64,000 nt of DNA from Mesobacillus persicus (GTDB lineage: Bacteria > Bacillota > Bacilli > Bacillales > Cytobacillaceae), in the NCBI RefSeq assembly GCF_900109925.1, contig NZ_FOBW01000004.1:1-64000 (forward strand), read 5' to 3'. Of this stretch, positions 34,612-43,479 are shown one piece after another (within the stretch, counting starts at the first letter, position 1; each line of letters begins with the position of its first letter). The notes beneath the pieces were generated by a model. It was given only the letters and a program-made list of their open reading frames with translations, ran no database searches and had not been told where the DNA came from. The position numbers were made by a program, and so were the translations under genes.

Positions 34612-34694
34612 TGCATACGCCGTAATTCTAGTAAAGTCCATTTGTTGAATTAGCATTCTTTTTAAATAACTGACCAATTTAACCGACCAAAGAA

Positions 34695-34730
34695 AAAAGG
34701 TGGCGCTGATTTAATATCGCGCCACCTTTT
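34695..34730 (+). terminator. Terminator of pgl
   Basis: AAAAGGTGGCGC pairs perfectly with GCGCCACCTTTT. Confidence 0.92.
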
Positions 34731-34884
34731 AATATGAAGAAAGTGACTAGATGAGTAGTATGTCATATTATGTTCATAACTTTTTTACAGAAATTTGAAT
34801 TCACTAAAGATTCCCACTCTTTTTAGTAGTAATTTGATATCTTAAGAGTGAGATAATAATTCATTACTTTTAGGAGTGATTAAA

Positions 34885-35394
34885 ATGATTGTAAAAGCGT
34901 TAAGACAAAACAATATTGTTGCTGGTATTCTCGCGGTCGTTCGTATTTACTTAGGTTATGCTTGGTTTATAGCTGGTTATCACAAAATCGTTGATGGGTT
35001 TGACGCCAACGGTTACCTACAAAATGCTGCAGCAAATCCCGTAATGGGTCCTGATGGCGTAGCCGTTTATCCATGGTACACGACATTTCTTGAAGCCTTT
35101 GCGATTCCAAATGTTGAGCTCTTTAATTTCTTGATTCCTTGGGGAGAAGCAGCTGTTGGTCTTGGGCTTATGCTTGGGTGCTTAACTACCGCCGCTGCAT
35201 TCTTTGGTCTTGTCATGAATTTTGCCTTCTTCTTTGCCGGAACTGTTTCCCATAACCCAACAGACATTATTATGGGCGTCTTCATTGCCTTTGCAGGATA
35301 TAATGCCGGACGTTATGGTCTAGACAGATGGGTCATTCCATTCATTCGTAAAAATGTTCTAAAGTTAGATACACCCGTTTCAAATGAAGCATAG
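34885..35394 (+). CDS. DoxX-family membrane protein
   Basis: The 169-residue protein (ATG 34885, 8 bases after AGGAG) has four helices and the DoxX pattern RIYLGYAWFIAGYHKIVDGF and LIPWGEAAVGLGLMLG. DoxX-like proteins are linked to redox or quinone functions of the membrane; the specific role is unknown. Convergent with htrA across a shared terminator. Confidence 0.85.
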   Translation: MIVKALRQNNIVAGILAVVRIYLGYAWFIAGYHKIVDGFDANGYLQNAAANPVMGPDGVAVYPWYTTFLEAFAIPNVELFNFLIPWGEAAVGLGLMLGCLTTAAAFFGLVMNFAFFFAGTVSHNPTDIIMGVFIAFAGYNAGRYGLDRWVIPFIRKNVLKLDTPVSNEA

Positions 35395-35403
35395 AACGTT
35401 AGA

Positions 35404-35437
35404 AGATCCCTTCAGAAAACCAGAAGGGATCTTTTTT
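35404..35437. terminator. Terminator between doxX and htrA
   Basis: AGATCCCTTC pairs with GAAGGGATCT, followed by T residues on the + strand. Confidence 0.9.
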
Positions 35438-36660
35438 CATTCCGGACTATTAGAAAACTCTACTTCAACGTCAATCGCTTTCCCATCACGATAAACTTTT
35501 ACGGTGGTCCTGTCGCCAGATTTTAGATGCTCATACAGATACTTACGTAAATCACTCGCATTTTCGACCGACTGATTGTCAATTTGAACAATAACATCTT
35601 GTGCCTTTAAGCCCGCTCTTCCTGCAGCCGAATTTGTATCTACTTGGGTAATCATTGTTCCTGCTGTTACACCTTCTGGAAGATTCGGAAGGTACATTCC
35701 GGGTACCTCAGCTAAATCAGCTAAATTAACACCAAGATACGGACGATTAATTTTTCCATACTCAATTAACTGATTAATGATTGGCACGACATCATTACTT
35801 GGAATGGCAAATCCAAGTCCTTCAACACCATCATCAGAAATTTTCAAACTATTGATACCGATAACTTGTCCACTCGTATTAATTAACGCACCGCCACTAT
35901 TACCCGGATTAATCGCTGCATCTGTTTGGATAACATTTAGTTCCCATTGACCTGCTGAGGTGGAAACAGCAATATCACGATCAATTGCACTTATGATTCC
36001 TTGTGTAACGGTGCGGGATAAATCGAGACCCAGTGGATTTCCAATTGCCATTACTTGCTCACCAGGTCTTAACTGCGAGGAGTCACCAAACTCTAGAATG
36101 TCTGTTACATAACTACTGTCAATTTTTATTACCGCAAGGTCAGTTAAGGCATCTGCCCCTACTACTTCAGCTGTCGTCTTTTCCCCGTTATATAGGGACA
36201 CCTCTACCTTGTTCGCCTTTTCTATCACATGGTTATTAGTAACAATATAAGCGCTGCCTTCCACTGTCTTAAAGACCACACCCGAACCCGTGCCACTTTC
36301 TACATCATCCTGACTACCGAAGTAGGGGTCATTCTGATTCTGGAGATTGGTAATTCCGACAATGGCCTTAGACGAACTTTCTACTATATCCGCAATCGAA
36401 GAAGTAGAGCCAGCTGTCGATGTAGGAACGATACTAGCCAGTCCCTCTTCTACTGTTTTATCTTCTGTTAGAGCAAGTTGATTGCTCGTTTGTTTTAGAG
36501 AATCAAAATAATCTGTATAGGTGACAGCGCCAAGTGTAAGAGCTGATCCAATGACTCCTGCTGTTATTGTCGATAAAAACCTTTTGAATCCACTTTTAGT
36601 CTTTTTCGCGTATACCGCACGCTCTACCGGCACTTCTGGTTGCTTATATAAATCGCTCAT
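35437..36660 (-). CDS. htrA: HtrA-type membrane-anchored serine protease
   Basis: The 407-residue protein has a cytoplasmic head, one membrane helix (about residues 30-48), a trypsin-like domain with the triad His144 (TNNHVI), Asp174 (ALTDLAVI) and Ser255 (GNSGGALI), and a C-terminal PDZ domain (about 310-400). It degrades misfolded exported proteins. B. subtilis has three paralogues (HtrA, HtrB, YyxA); which one this matches is open. GGAGG lies before the ATG. Confidence 0.92.
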   Translation of the reverse strand: MSDLYKQPEVPVERAVYAKKTKSGFKRFLSTITAGVIGSALTLGAVTYTDYFDSLKQTSNQLALTEDKTVEEGLASIVPTSTAGSTSSIADIVESSSKAIVGITNLQNQNDPYFGSQDDVESGTGSGVVFKTVEGSAYIVTNNHVIEKANKVEVSLYNGEKTTAEVVGADALTDLAVIKIDSSYVTDILEFGDSSQLRPGEQVMAIGNPLGLDLSRTVTQGIISAIDRDIAVSTSAGQWELNVIQTDAAINPGNSGGALINTSGQVIGINSLKISDDGVEGLGFAIPSNDVVPIINQLIEYGKINRPYLGVNLADLAEVPGMYLPNLPEGVTAGTMITQVDTNSAAGRAGLKAQDVIVQIDNQSVENASDLRKYLYEHLKSGDRTTVKVYRDGKAIDVEVEFSNSPE

Positions 36661-36848
36661 GCTCTTTCCTCCTATACAATTAGTAATTTCTTACCTGTAT
36701 TTATCTTACCTAGGAGTTATGAACAATTTATTAACAAAATGCGACGTACTTTTTAAATATAATCGAAAACTAATAAATGGATTGCCTTTGAAAGGTCTTA
36801 CCTACTAATTGACAATGGAGCCTAATGCTCAGGATAATCACAAAATGA

Positions 36849-36872
36849 GGTCCGACAACTAATTGTCAGACC
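36849..36872 (-). terminator. Terminator of the YclJK-like operon
   Basis: GGTCCGACAA pairs with TTGTCAGACC with one mismatch; a short T stretch follows on the minus strand. Confidence 0.7.
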
Positions 36873-36888
36873 CATCTGAATTTAACCG

Positions 36889-38298
36889 TTATCGTTGTTC
36901 TAATGGTATTTTAATGAAGAACTTTGTTCCTTTGTCTTTTTGGCTGGTTACAGTAATTTTACCCTCATGGAGCTCAACAAGTTGCTTGACGATGGATAAA
37001 CCTAAACCAAAAGCACCGTAAGGATTACTGGTCCTTGATATATCTGCCTTATAAAACCGACGCCAAATTTTCTCGATTTCTTCAGGATCCATTCCTATTC
37101 CCGTATCTTCAATTTCAATGACCGTATAATTCCCGTCAACTTTCCCTCTCAAAGTAACCTGACCATTGTTGGTAAATTGAATACTATTTTTAGTAATATT
37201 TATTAGAATTTGCAGCATTCGATCATAATCAGCGAATAGCGTTGCCCCTTCTTCTATTTCTAAGTGAATTCTATTTCCCTTTTCATCTGCCTGTAAAAAA
37301 AGTTGTTCTTTAATAATTTCTAAAAGTTCCTCTACCTCAATTAACTCTTTGTTGAGTTTCACTTGGTTCGATCTAATTTTTTCAAAATCAAGGTTTTCAT
37401 TCACAAGTCGAATTAAACGTTTTGTTTCCTTACTGACCAGATTCATTCCTTTTTCCTTTTCAGCTTCCGGAATCATATCATTCCTTAATCCTTCAATCAC
37501 ACCACTAATTGTTGTAAGTGGTGTACGCATTTCGTGAGAAACATCGGCCATGAACTGTCGCCTGCGATTCTCCAAACTCTCAATTTCCTCCATTGAGGTA
37601 TTGATTTTATGCACCATTTTGTTAAAGTCTTGCGCTAATTCACCAATTTCATCAAAGCTTGAGGAAGGAACGTTCACATTGTAATTTCCTGATGACACCA
37701 TTGAGGTCGCTTCCTGAATTTTTTTAATACGATTCACATGAACTTTAGAAAGCAGCCAACTCAGTAATACGGAAACTCCAAGAGCAATCAAGGCGGCATA
37801 AAGTAAATACTGATTAATTTTGCTAATCATTTCTTGTGTTCCTTCAATAGGTGACGTTAACAAAATTCCACCGACAAAATTCCCTTGAACAATATATGGT
37901 AAAGCAACAAAGGTAACATGCTGATCAAATCTTTTTAAATCATATTTGCTTACAATGGGTGCTCCTGCTTGCAATTGTCTCCATTCTTTCTCTGTCAAAA
38001 CAAGAGGCGGACCTTGCCAGCGAATTGGATTCAACAGTTTAATCTTCTCATCAAAGACACTAAATTGAATATCTCTTCCAAATAACACGTTTGCATATTG
38101 ATTGATCACCTGTTCTGACCAATTGCCCCGTTCTAAATCTAACAGAATGTTTTCTCCGTAACTGATTAACTCATCTGTTTTATTTTGATAAACAAGATCT
38201 TCAATGTACTGCGAGAATAGTAAGCTTAAAACAATAAAAGCGACAAGTAATACTCCCAGATGACTAACTATTTGTTGGTAAAGGTACTTAACTTTCAT
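36889..38298 (-). CDS. yclK: Sensor histidine kinase (YclK-like)
   Basis: The 469-residue kinase has a membrane helix at about 12-30, an external domain to about 160, a second helix (about 165-185), HAMP (about 186-240), HisKA with SHEMRTP (His255) and an ATPase domain with DTGIGMDPEEIEKIWRRFYK and GAFGLGLSIVKQLVELHEG. It overlaps the response regulator gene by 11 bases. The signal is unknown. Confidence 0.9.
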   Translation of the reverse strand: MKVKYLYQQIVSHLGVLLVAFIVLSLLFSQYIEDLVYQNKTDELISYGENILLDLERGNWSEQVINQYANVLFGRDIQFSVFDEKIKLLNPIRWQGPPLVLTEKEWRQLQAGAPIVSKYDLKRFDQHVTFVALPYIVQGNFVGGILLTSPIEGTQEMISKINQYLLYAALIALGVSVLLSWLLSKVHVNRIKKIQEATSMVSSGNYNVNVPSSSFDEIGELAQDFNKMVHKINTSMEEIESLENRRRQFMADVSHEMRTPLTTISGVIEGLRNDMIPEAEKEKGMNLVSKETKRLIRLVNENLDFEKIRSNQVKLNKELIEVEELLEIIKEQLFLQADEKGNRIHLEIEEGATLFADYDRMLQILINITKNSIQFTNNGQVTLRGKVDGNYTVIEIEDTGIGMDPEEIEKIWRRFYKADISRTSNPYGAFGLGLSIVKQLVELHEGKITVTSQKDKGTKFFIKIPLEQR

Positions 38299-38992
38299 TC
38301 ATTTCCACCGATTCATCAAATTTATAGCCGACTCCCCAGACCGTGTGGACAAACGGCTGTCTATCAGTACCAATCTTTTTCCTCAACCGTTTGACATGAA
38401 CATCAACCGTCCGCTCATCTCCATAAAACTGATAACCCCAGACCCTCTCTAGCAGCTGGTCCCTCGTGAACACCTGTCGTGGATGCTGGGCAAAATAGGA
38501 TAAAAGATCAAATTCCTTAGGCGTCAAATTTTGAATCAATGTACCTCCAAGAAAAACTTCCCTTGAGTCTTTATTTATACTCAAATACTTCGTCTGTAGG
38601 ATATTCCCCTTATCCGCATCCCCGTTATTCTTTTGGTAACGACGGGCAACCGCTTTAATTCTAGCCATTAAAGCTAATGGGCTAAATGGTTTAGTGACAT
38701 AATCATCCGCTCCCATTTCTAGCCCTAATACTTGATCCGATTCACTATCTTTGGCCGTTAACATGATAATTGGGACCTCACTATTTTCCCTTCTAATTTT
38801 ACGACAAAGGGTGACCCCATCCATCCCCGGTAACATCCAATCAACGATTAATAGATCCCATTCACTGGTCTTAAATTCGTTATAGCCCTCCAAACCATCA
38901 TGGATAAATTTTCCATCTATCCCTTCCTTAAGAAAAAACATCTCTATCATTTCACAAACACTCTCATTATCCTCTATAACAAGAATCTTCAT
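38288..38992 (-). CDS. yclJ: OmpR-family response regulator (YclJ-like)
   Basis: The 234-residue regulator has a receiver domain with Asp51 (LIVDWMLPGMDGV) and Lys in VTKPFSP, and a winged-helix output domain (RVWGYQFYGDERTVDVHVKRLRKKIG). The N-terminus (MKILVIEDNESVCEMIEMFFLKEG) and HDGLEGY are those of B. subtilis YclJ. There yclJK sits next to yclNOPQ; here yclNOP lies 8 kb away on the same strand. In B. subtilis YclJ responds to oxygen limitation. Confidence 0.9.
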   Translation of the reverse strand: MKILVIEDNESVCEMIEMFFLKEGIDGKFIHDGLEGYNEFKTSEWDLLIVDWMLPGMDGVTLCRKIRRENSEVPIIMLTAKDSESDQVLGLEMGADDYVTKPFSPLALMARIKAVARRYQKNNGDADKGNILQTKYLSINKDSREVFLGGTLIQNLTPKEFDLLSYFAQHPRQVFTRDQLLERVWGYQFYGDERTVDVHVKRLRKKIGTDRQPFVHTVWGVGYKFDESVEMNES

Positions 38993-39116
38993 TATATCCC
39001 CTCACCTAAAATTGATTCCTTATCCTTAAGTTAGCTTGTCAACGGTCAAGAATCAACTCTGCACCATAATATTTACAGATTCTTTCTTGGTTTATTAATA
39101 GTTTGTTCATATATAA

Positions 39117-39160
39117 AAAAAGCAGAAACGTTATCAATAGTATACGTTTCTGCTTTTTTC
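39117..39160. terminator. Terminator hairpin, first of two near-identical copies
   Basis: GCAGAAACGT pairs with ACGTTTCTGC around a 12-base loop, with A and T runs. No gene on either strand ends directly here. Confidence 0.8.
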
Positions 39161-39185
39161 TTTTTAGACTGTCTTAACCCGGGTT

Positions 39186-39246
39186 GTTGATTTCCGCTCC
39201 AGCCGCTCAGCGAACAGCGGGGCGGGCGCCTTCCGCTTCAATCAAC
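39186..39246. repeat. Short (61-base) copy of the GTTGATT-ended intergenic repeat
   Basis: Starts GTTGATTTCCGCTCCAG and ends CCTTCCGCTTCAATCAAC; the GTTGATT and AATCAAC ends are inverted repeats. The middle of the longer copy is replaced by a short GC-rich stretch. Confidence 0.75.
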
Positions 39247-39311
39247 AGGGTGCAAACACATAGGGCACTGAAAAAGTCCTTTGAAATTAGTAATTATGCT
39301 AAAACATAGTT

Positions 39312-39503
39312 GTTGATTTCCGTTCCAGGCGGCTTCGCTTTCCGCGGGCGTGCCGGGGAGCCTCCTCGGTGCCTTAGGCACCTGTGGGGTCTCCCCTGCC
39401 CCGTACTCCCGCAGGACATTGAAAAACTTCCTTGAATAAGCCCACGCACGAGAAAATGTGCAGTTCATTTTCGAGGAGTCGAGTACCTTCCGCTCCAATC
39501 AAC
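39312..39503. repeat. Full (192-base) copy of the GTTGATT-ended intergenic repeat
   Basis: Runs from GTTGATTTCCGTTCCAGGCG to CCTTCCGCTCCAATCAAC, with inverted 7-base ends and internal hairpins such as GGTGCC/GGCACC. It is markedly GC-richer than its surroundings. It has no coding capacity and looks like a non-autonomous repeat of the kind scattered in Bacillus intergenic DNA. Confidence 0.8.
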
Positions 39504-39540
39504 GGTAAGCAACATCACAATGTCCAATAACATAACGTAC

Positions 39541-39583
39541 AAAAAAAAGGCAGAAACGTTATCAATAGTAAACGTTTCTGCCC
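39541..39583 (-). terminator. Terminator of the MFS gene, second hairpin copy
   Basis: GGCAGAAACGT pairs with ACGTTTCTGCC, differing from the copy at 39117 by only a few bases, followed on the minus strand by a T run. Confidence 0.88.
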
Positions 39584-39610
39584 TCCAAAAAATATATTGC
39601 CATTCGATGT

Positions 39611-40804
39611 CTATAAGGACTCGGCTTGTTTATTTTTAAATAGTAAATAGATGTACAAAAGGATGGAAATTAAAACGGATAGGGCGGAGGTGAGATAAAT
39701 GCTTGAATAGCCCCAAATATGGCCGATTTGGCCAAAGGCAATTGCCCCGATTCCTACACCGAGGTCAAATGATGAAAAGAATGTCGCATTGGCCATGCCT
39801 TTTCTATTAGGTAGGGCCTTTTCGACAGCCCATGCTTGTAATGCCGGTTGAATGGACCCAAAGCCCAGACCATAAAGGGCAGCTGCAACATATAAAATAA
39901 AGCTATTAGGTAGCCACGCTAAAAGAACCATCGCAATTAGAATCATTCCAGCCCCAGGGATAAACACTGCTTGATGCCCTTTCCGGTCATAAAGCTGTCC
40001 TGAAAAGGTTCTCGAAATCATTAGAAACATGGCATAGATTAAAAAATACCATTCAATCCCGGGAATCGCTTTTTGGGCTGAATATAACGGAAGAAATGTG
40101 GCAATTCCTCCAAATGTAACGGTAATAAAGAACAATAACATCGAAGGCTGAAGGGCACTCTTCTCGTAAATATCCCATTTAGGGTTTGTTACAGGAACAC
40201 TGCTTTTTTCGACTTCTTTATAATGAATTTTTGATGCCATCAAAAAAGCCATGAGCCCTAGTGCTGCACAGACGAAAAACAGCATCTTAAAGGACATGAC
40301 CCCAGTTAAAGCAAGTCCAAGGGAAGGACCTAGCGCGAGGGCTAGATTTCCTGAAAGACCATAATACCCTAGTCCTTCACCCCTTCGACTAGCTGGGACA
40401 ACATCGGTGGCGATTGTACCAGATGCTGTAGTGGAAAATCCCCAGCCGACCCCCTGAATAATCCTGAGGAAAAATAGGAAAAACATCCCCGTTGCAAAGC
40501 CAAAGGAGCCTACTGAAATCACAAAAATCAGCAGCCCGATTAGATAAACAAACTTTCTACCCTTTGTTTCAAGGGCATGACCTGCATATGGTCGGAGTAA
40601 TAATGATGAAAATGTAAAAATTCCAACGACAATCCCAATTAACTGATCGTTCCCACCTAGATGTTCTACAAATAAAGGAATCGTTGGTAAAGTCATTTGA
40701 AATCCGAGGAAAATAAAAAAATTAGCAAAACAAATTAAGATAAAGTCCTTTGTCCAAATTTTCTCTTTCCCACCTAGTTTTTTTCTGGCAAGCTGTCTTT
40801 CCAT
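39611..40804 (-). CDS. MFS transporter
   Basis: The 397-residue protein (second of two adjacent ATG codons preferred by spacing from AAGGA) has about 12 helices with the MFS loop motif RPYAGHALETKGRKFVYL between helices 2 and 3 and a repeat-like SGQLYDRKGHQAVFI in the second half. It resembles drug or sugar efflux members of bacilli; substrate unknown. The upstream region carries a minimal GTTGATT-repeat relic. Confidence 0.87.
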   Translation of the reverse strand: MERQLARKKLGGKEKIWTKDFILICFANFFIFLGFQMTLPTIPLFVEHLGGNDQLIGIVVGIFTFSSLLLRPYAGHALETKGRKFVYLIGLLIFVISVGSFGFATGMFFLFFLRIIQGVGWGFSTTASGTIATDVVPASRRGEGLGYYGLSGNLALALGPSLGLALTGVMSFKMLFFVCAALGLMAFLMASKIHYKEVEKSSVPVTNPKWDIYEKSALQPSMLLFFITVTFGGIATFLPLYSAQKAIPGIEWYFLIYAMFLMISRTFSGQLYDRKGHQAVFIPGAGMILIAMVLLAWLPNSFILYVAAALYGLGFGSIQPALQAWAVEKALPNRKGMANATFFSSFDLGVGIGAIAFGQIGHIWGYSSIYLTSALSVLISILLYIYLLFKNKQAESL

Positions 40805-40882
40805 CATAATCCTTCTCTCTCTATTTGGTGACTCAGTTTGCTCGCCACCTTTTTATCAAGTTAACTGTATTAAAACGTGGCT

Positions 40883-40903
40883 GTTGATTTCCGTCCAATC
40901 AAC
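40883..40903. repeat. Minimal (21-base) relic of the GTTGATT-ended repeat
   Basis: GTTGATTTCCG is joined directly to TCCAATCAAC, that is, both ends of the 192-base element without the interior. Confidence 0.6.
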
Positions 40904-41000
40904 AATGTATTAAACACAGCCAATAGTGACTCATAATGGAATTCCCTTGCCTTTCTTAGTTCAGAGACCTTCGAACTCAGCATAATTTACCGAGTTTTTC

Positions 41001-42257
41001 TTAGATAACAAGCTTAAAGACAGTCAAGAAAACCCCTATAAAAAAGCCACAGACAGCCCCGTTCACACGTATCCACTGAATATCCTTGCCGATATTGTTC
41101 TCCATCATGTCTATGAGTGTTTCTGTATCGAGTTTATCCAGGTTTTCCTTAACAAGGACCCCTATTTTAGAATGATTGCTTTCTATTGCTCCAGCAACCT
41201 TGACGTGTAACCAGCTTTCAATAGACGACATTTTTTCTTCGTCTTCCTTTAGATCATTAATGTACTGGAGAATAATAGGGTTCACATAACTGTCGACAAA
41301 GTCCTCTTGATTAACAAACTCCCTAAGTCTATCCTTTGCCGTCTCTAAAAGGGAATCGAGCTGAGGCTGCATATCAAAATCATCCACTAGCTTTATCTTC
41401 CAATCGTTCACTTCATCCATTAGTTTCTCACGCTTGTCTATTTCTACCAGCTCTTTTTTAATCCAATCTAAAATTAATTTACGATACCGGTTATCTGGGC
41501 GACTTACATTCACAATTCTGTTTAAAATGAAGGTTTGCATCATTTGCCCAATCTTTTCTTCGTTGACCAAGTTGCTAAAGGATTGGATGGCAAATTTTAA
41601 CAACCCATCCGCCTCCGTCGTTTCAATGAGCTGCTTTCCAACCTTGCCCATTGTCTGTTTTGCTTCTTCGGTGGCCGCCCACTTTCCTGTCTCCCCTAAA
41701 ATATAATCAAAAGCGGCTTCGTCGTATTTCCTTATGACAACACCATCTGCTACTGATTTAAGCATTTTTGAAGAATCGATCGAATAAAGATATCCCTTTA
41801 ATTCCTTTTCCAACAAAGGAGTAAGCTTAGTAAAATCAACTTTTTCAATTGAATCCTTAATAAGCGTATGAAATACCTTTTTTACATGATCAGATTGAAG
41901 CTCCCGAATGATGGTGGTTAAGATGATTTCCGAAAGATTCACTTTTTTTATTTTCTCCATAATACTTGCTACTGTCAGCCACTCTTTCTCTAACATTTTA
42001 ACCAATGCTTCCGTTAACCTTTTGCGATTTTTCGGAAGCAAAGCTGTATGAGGAATGGGAAGTCCAAGTGGATGACGGAATAAGGCTGTAACCGCAAACC
42101 AGTCAGCTAATCCCCCTACAAGGCCCGCTTCAAAACCGCCCTGCAGTAGTTTCCCCCAAAGTGTGTCCTGAACAGGAATCGTCAGTAAAAAGCCAGCTCC
42201 CATCACGATGAGTGAAATGGCTGCTAAATGTCTTGATTTGTTTGCTTTTTTTTCCAT
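41001..42257 (-). CDS. DUF445-family membrane-associated protein (YjiN-like)
   Basis: The 418-residue protein has a membrane hairpin near the N-terminus (about 10-50) with GGFEAGLVGGLADWFAVTALFRHPLGLPIPHTALLPKNR, the family signature, a long helical middle and a C-terminal helix (GAVCGFFIGVFLTVFKLVI). The middle is predicted coiled-coil-like. Function unknown. Confidence 0.88.
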   Translation of the reverse strand: MEKKANKSRHLAAISLIVMGAGFLLTIPVQDTLWGKLLQGGFEAGLVGGLADWFAVTALFRHPLGLPIPHTALLPKNRKRLTEALVKMLEKEWLTVASIMEKIKKVNLSEIILTTIIRELQSDHVKKVFHTLIKDSIEKVDFTKLTPLLEKELKGYLYSIDSSKMLKSVADGVVIRKYDEAAFDYILGETGKWAATEEAKQTMGKVGKQLIETTEADGLLKFAIQSFSNLVNEEKIGQMMQTFILNRIVNVSRPDNRYRKLILDWIKKELVEIDKREKLMDEVNDWKIKLVDDFDMQPQLDSLLETAKDRLREFVNQEDFVDSYVNPIILQYINDLKEDEEKMSSIESWLHVKVAGAIESNHSKIGVLVKENLDKLDTETLIDMMENNIGKDIQWIRVNGAVCGFFIGVFLTVFKLVI

Positions 42258-42370
42258 AATACTCCCTCAGAAAGTTTTATTTAATATCTACCCTTTATTA
42301 TTGTACAGATTTCCTTGATTTTCAAACTACTGATTACTTTTCCTCTCAATTTTCTTATGTAAGGCATAAG

Positions 42371-42432
42371 AAAAACGCTCAGATTAGTAAACTGTGCACA
42401 TCTTCCACAGTTCGGCTTCTAAGCGTTTTTTC
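42371..42432 (-). terminator. Terminator of the ZIP transporter gene
   Basis: AAAAACGCT pairs with AGCGTTTTT, enclosing an inner ACTGTG/CACAGT stem. Confidence 0.8.
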
Positions 42433-42436
42433 CACA

Positions 42437-43243
42437 TTAAATAAATAGTAAAAGACTTACGGCCATTACCGCCATTCCGGCAATTAAACCGTAGATGGAA
42501 ATATGGGCCTCATCATATTTTTTGGCCGCAGGTAGTAATTCATCCAATGAAATAAACACCATAATTCCAGCAACGGCAGCAAATATAACCCCAAACATCA
42601 CATCATTTAGGTAAGGCATTAAGAAAAGAAAAGCAACAATCGCACCAATTGGTTCTGACAAACCTGATAAAAATGACAGTTTAAATGCTTTTTTCTTATC
42701 ACCCGTTGCAAAATATACTGGTACAGATACTGCGATTCCTTCTGGAATATTGTGAATGGCGATTGCAACCGCAATCGCGACACCAAGGGCCGGATCCTGC
42801 AAGGCGGATGTAAATGTTGCTATCCCTTCAGGAAAGTTATGAATTCCAATCGCTAGCGCCGTAAAGGCCCCCATTTTAAGTAAGGCTGCATCTTGACTAG
42901 GATCCTTATTCGTCATATCTTCTACCTTCTTAATTTCATGAGGATTCCCCTGTTTAGGAATCAGTTTATCAATTAAAGCAATTAACAGCATACCACCAAA
43001 GAAGCCTGCCACGGTAATCCAGTTACCCAGTCCATCCCCTAAGGAACCAGTTAGAGCATCTTGTGCCTTTACAAATATCTCGATCATTGAAACATAGATC
43101 ATAACACCTGCTGAAAATCCTAGAGCCAATGATAAAAACCTCGTATTTGTTCTAGAAGTAAAAAAAGCTAAAATACTTCCAATCCCTGTAGCAAGACCCG
43201 CCATTAACGTCAAACCAAACGCAAATAATACATTCTCTGGCAT
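42437..43243 (-). CDS. zupT: ZIP-family divalent metal importer (ZupT type)
   Basis: The 268-residue protein (ATG 43243 after GGAGG; a GTG seven codons upstream is inside the site) has eight helices and the two metal-site motifs of the GufA/ZupT branch, AIGIHNFPEGIATF and AIAIHNIPEGIAVSVPVYF. It imports zinc, iron or manganese. A promoter with an MntR-like palindrome suggests that manganese controls it here. Confidence 0.92.
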   Translation of the reverse strand: MPENVLFAFGLTLMAGLATGIGSILAFFTSRTNTRFLSLALGFSAGVMIYVSMIEIFVKAQDALTGSLGDGLGNWITVAGFFGGMLLIALIDKLIPKQGNPHEIKKVEDMTNKDPSQDAALLKMGAFTALAIGIHNFPEGIATFTSALQDPALGVAIAVAIAIHNIPEGIAVSVPVYFATGDKKKAFKLSFLSGLSEPIGAIVAFLFLMPYLNDVMFGVIFAAVAGIMVFISLDELLPAAKKYDEAHISIYGLIAGMAVMAVSLLLFI

Positions 43244-43306
43244 TCTATATCCTCCAATCACCAAAAATCATCTATCTATTTTCAGTCTATGCTCAATTCT
43301 AAAAAA

Positions 43307-43322
43307 GTTTCCTTTAGGAAAC
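43307..43322. promoter_or_regulatory. MntR-like palindrome at the ZIP transporter promoter
   Basis: On the minus strand GTTTCCTAAAGGAAAC with flanking T residues resembles the MntR box of bacilli (TTTGCCTTAAGGAAAC in B. subtilis mntH). It lies directly downstream of the -10 box, overlapping the start site. Confidence 0.6.
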
Positions 43323-43351
43323 ATTTTAACCACAGGTAAACTAACGGTCAA
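43323..43351 (-). promoter_or_regulatory. Promoter of the ZIP transporter gene
   Basis: On the minus strand TTGACC (43351-43346), 17 bases, TAAAAT (43328-43323). Confidence 0.75.
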
Positions 43352-43446
43352 GATTTAAGCGTATTCGCTTCCTTCCGATACCTTCACTAAACTCTTAATA
43401 ACCATTGTTAAACATAAAAAATACCCTCATCTAATTTAGCTTAAAG

Positions 43447-43479
43447 AAAAAAGCTGACGATTGGATTCGGCAGCTTTTT
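43447..43479 (-). terminator. Terminator of the Ktr regulator gene
   Basis: AAAAAGCTG pairs with CAGCTTTTT with an inner CGA/TCG pairing; overlaps the end of the gene. Confidence 0.85.

Larger units (their letters stand above)
38993..39610. other. Intergenic region with duplicated terminator hairpins and two GTTGATT-ended repeats
   Basis: No gene. A terminator hairpin at 39117-39160 recurs almost identically at 39541-39583, and between them lie a 61-base and a 192-base copy of an intergenic repeat. An open frame at 39238-39498 falls inside the repeat and is not a gene. Confidence 0.75.

Noticed and set aside
39238-39498. 86-codon open frame on the minus strand
   Set aside because: It lies inside two copies of a non-coding intergenic repeat; its reading frame is a by-product of the repeat's GC-rich sequence.
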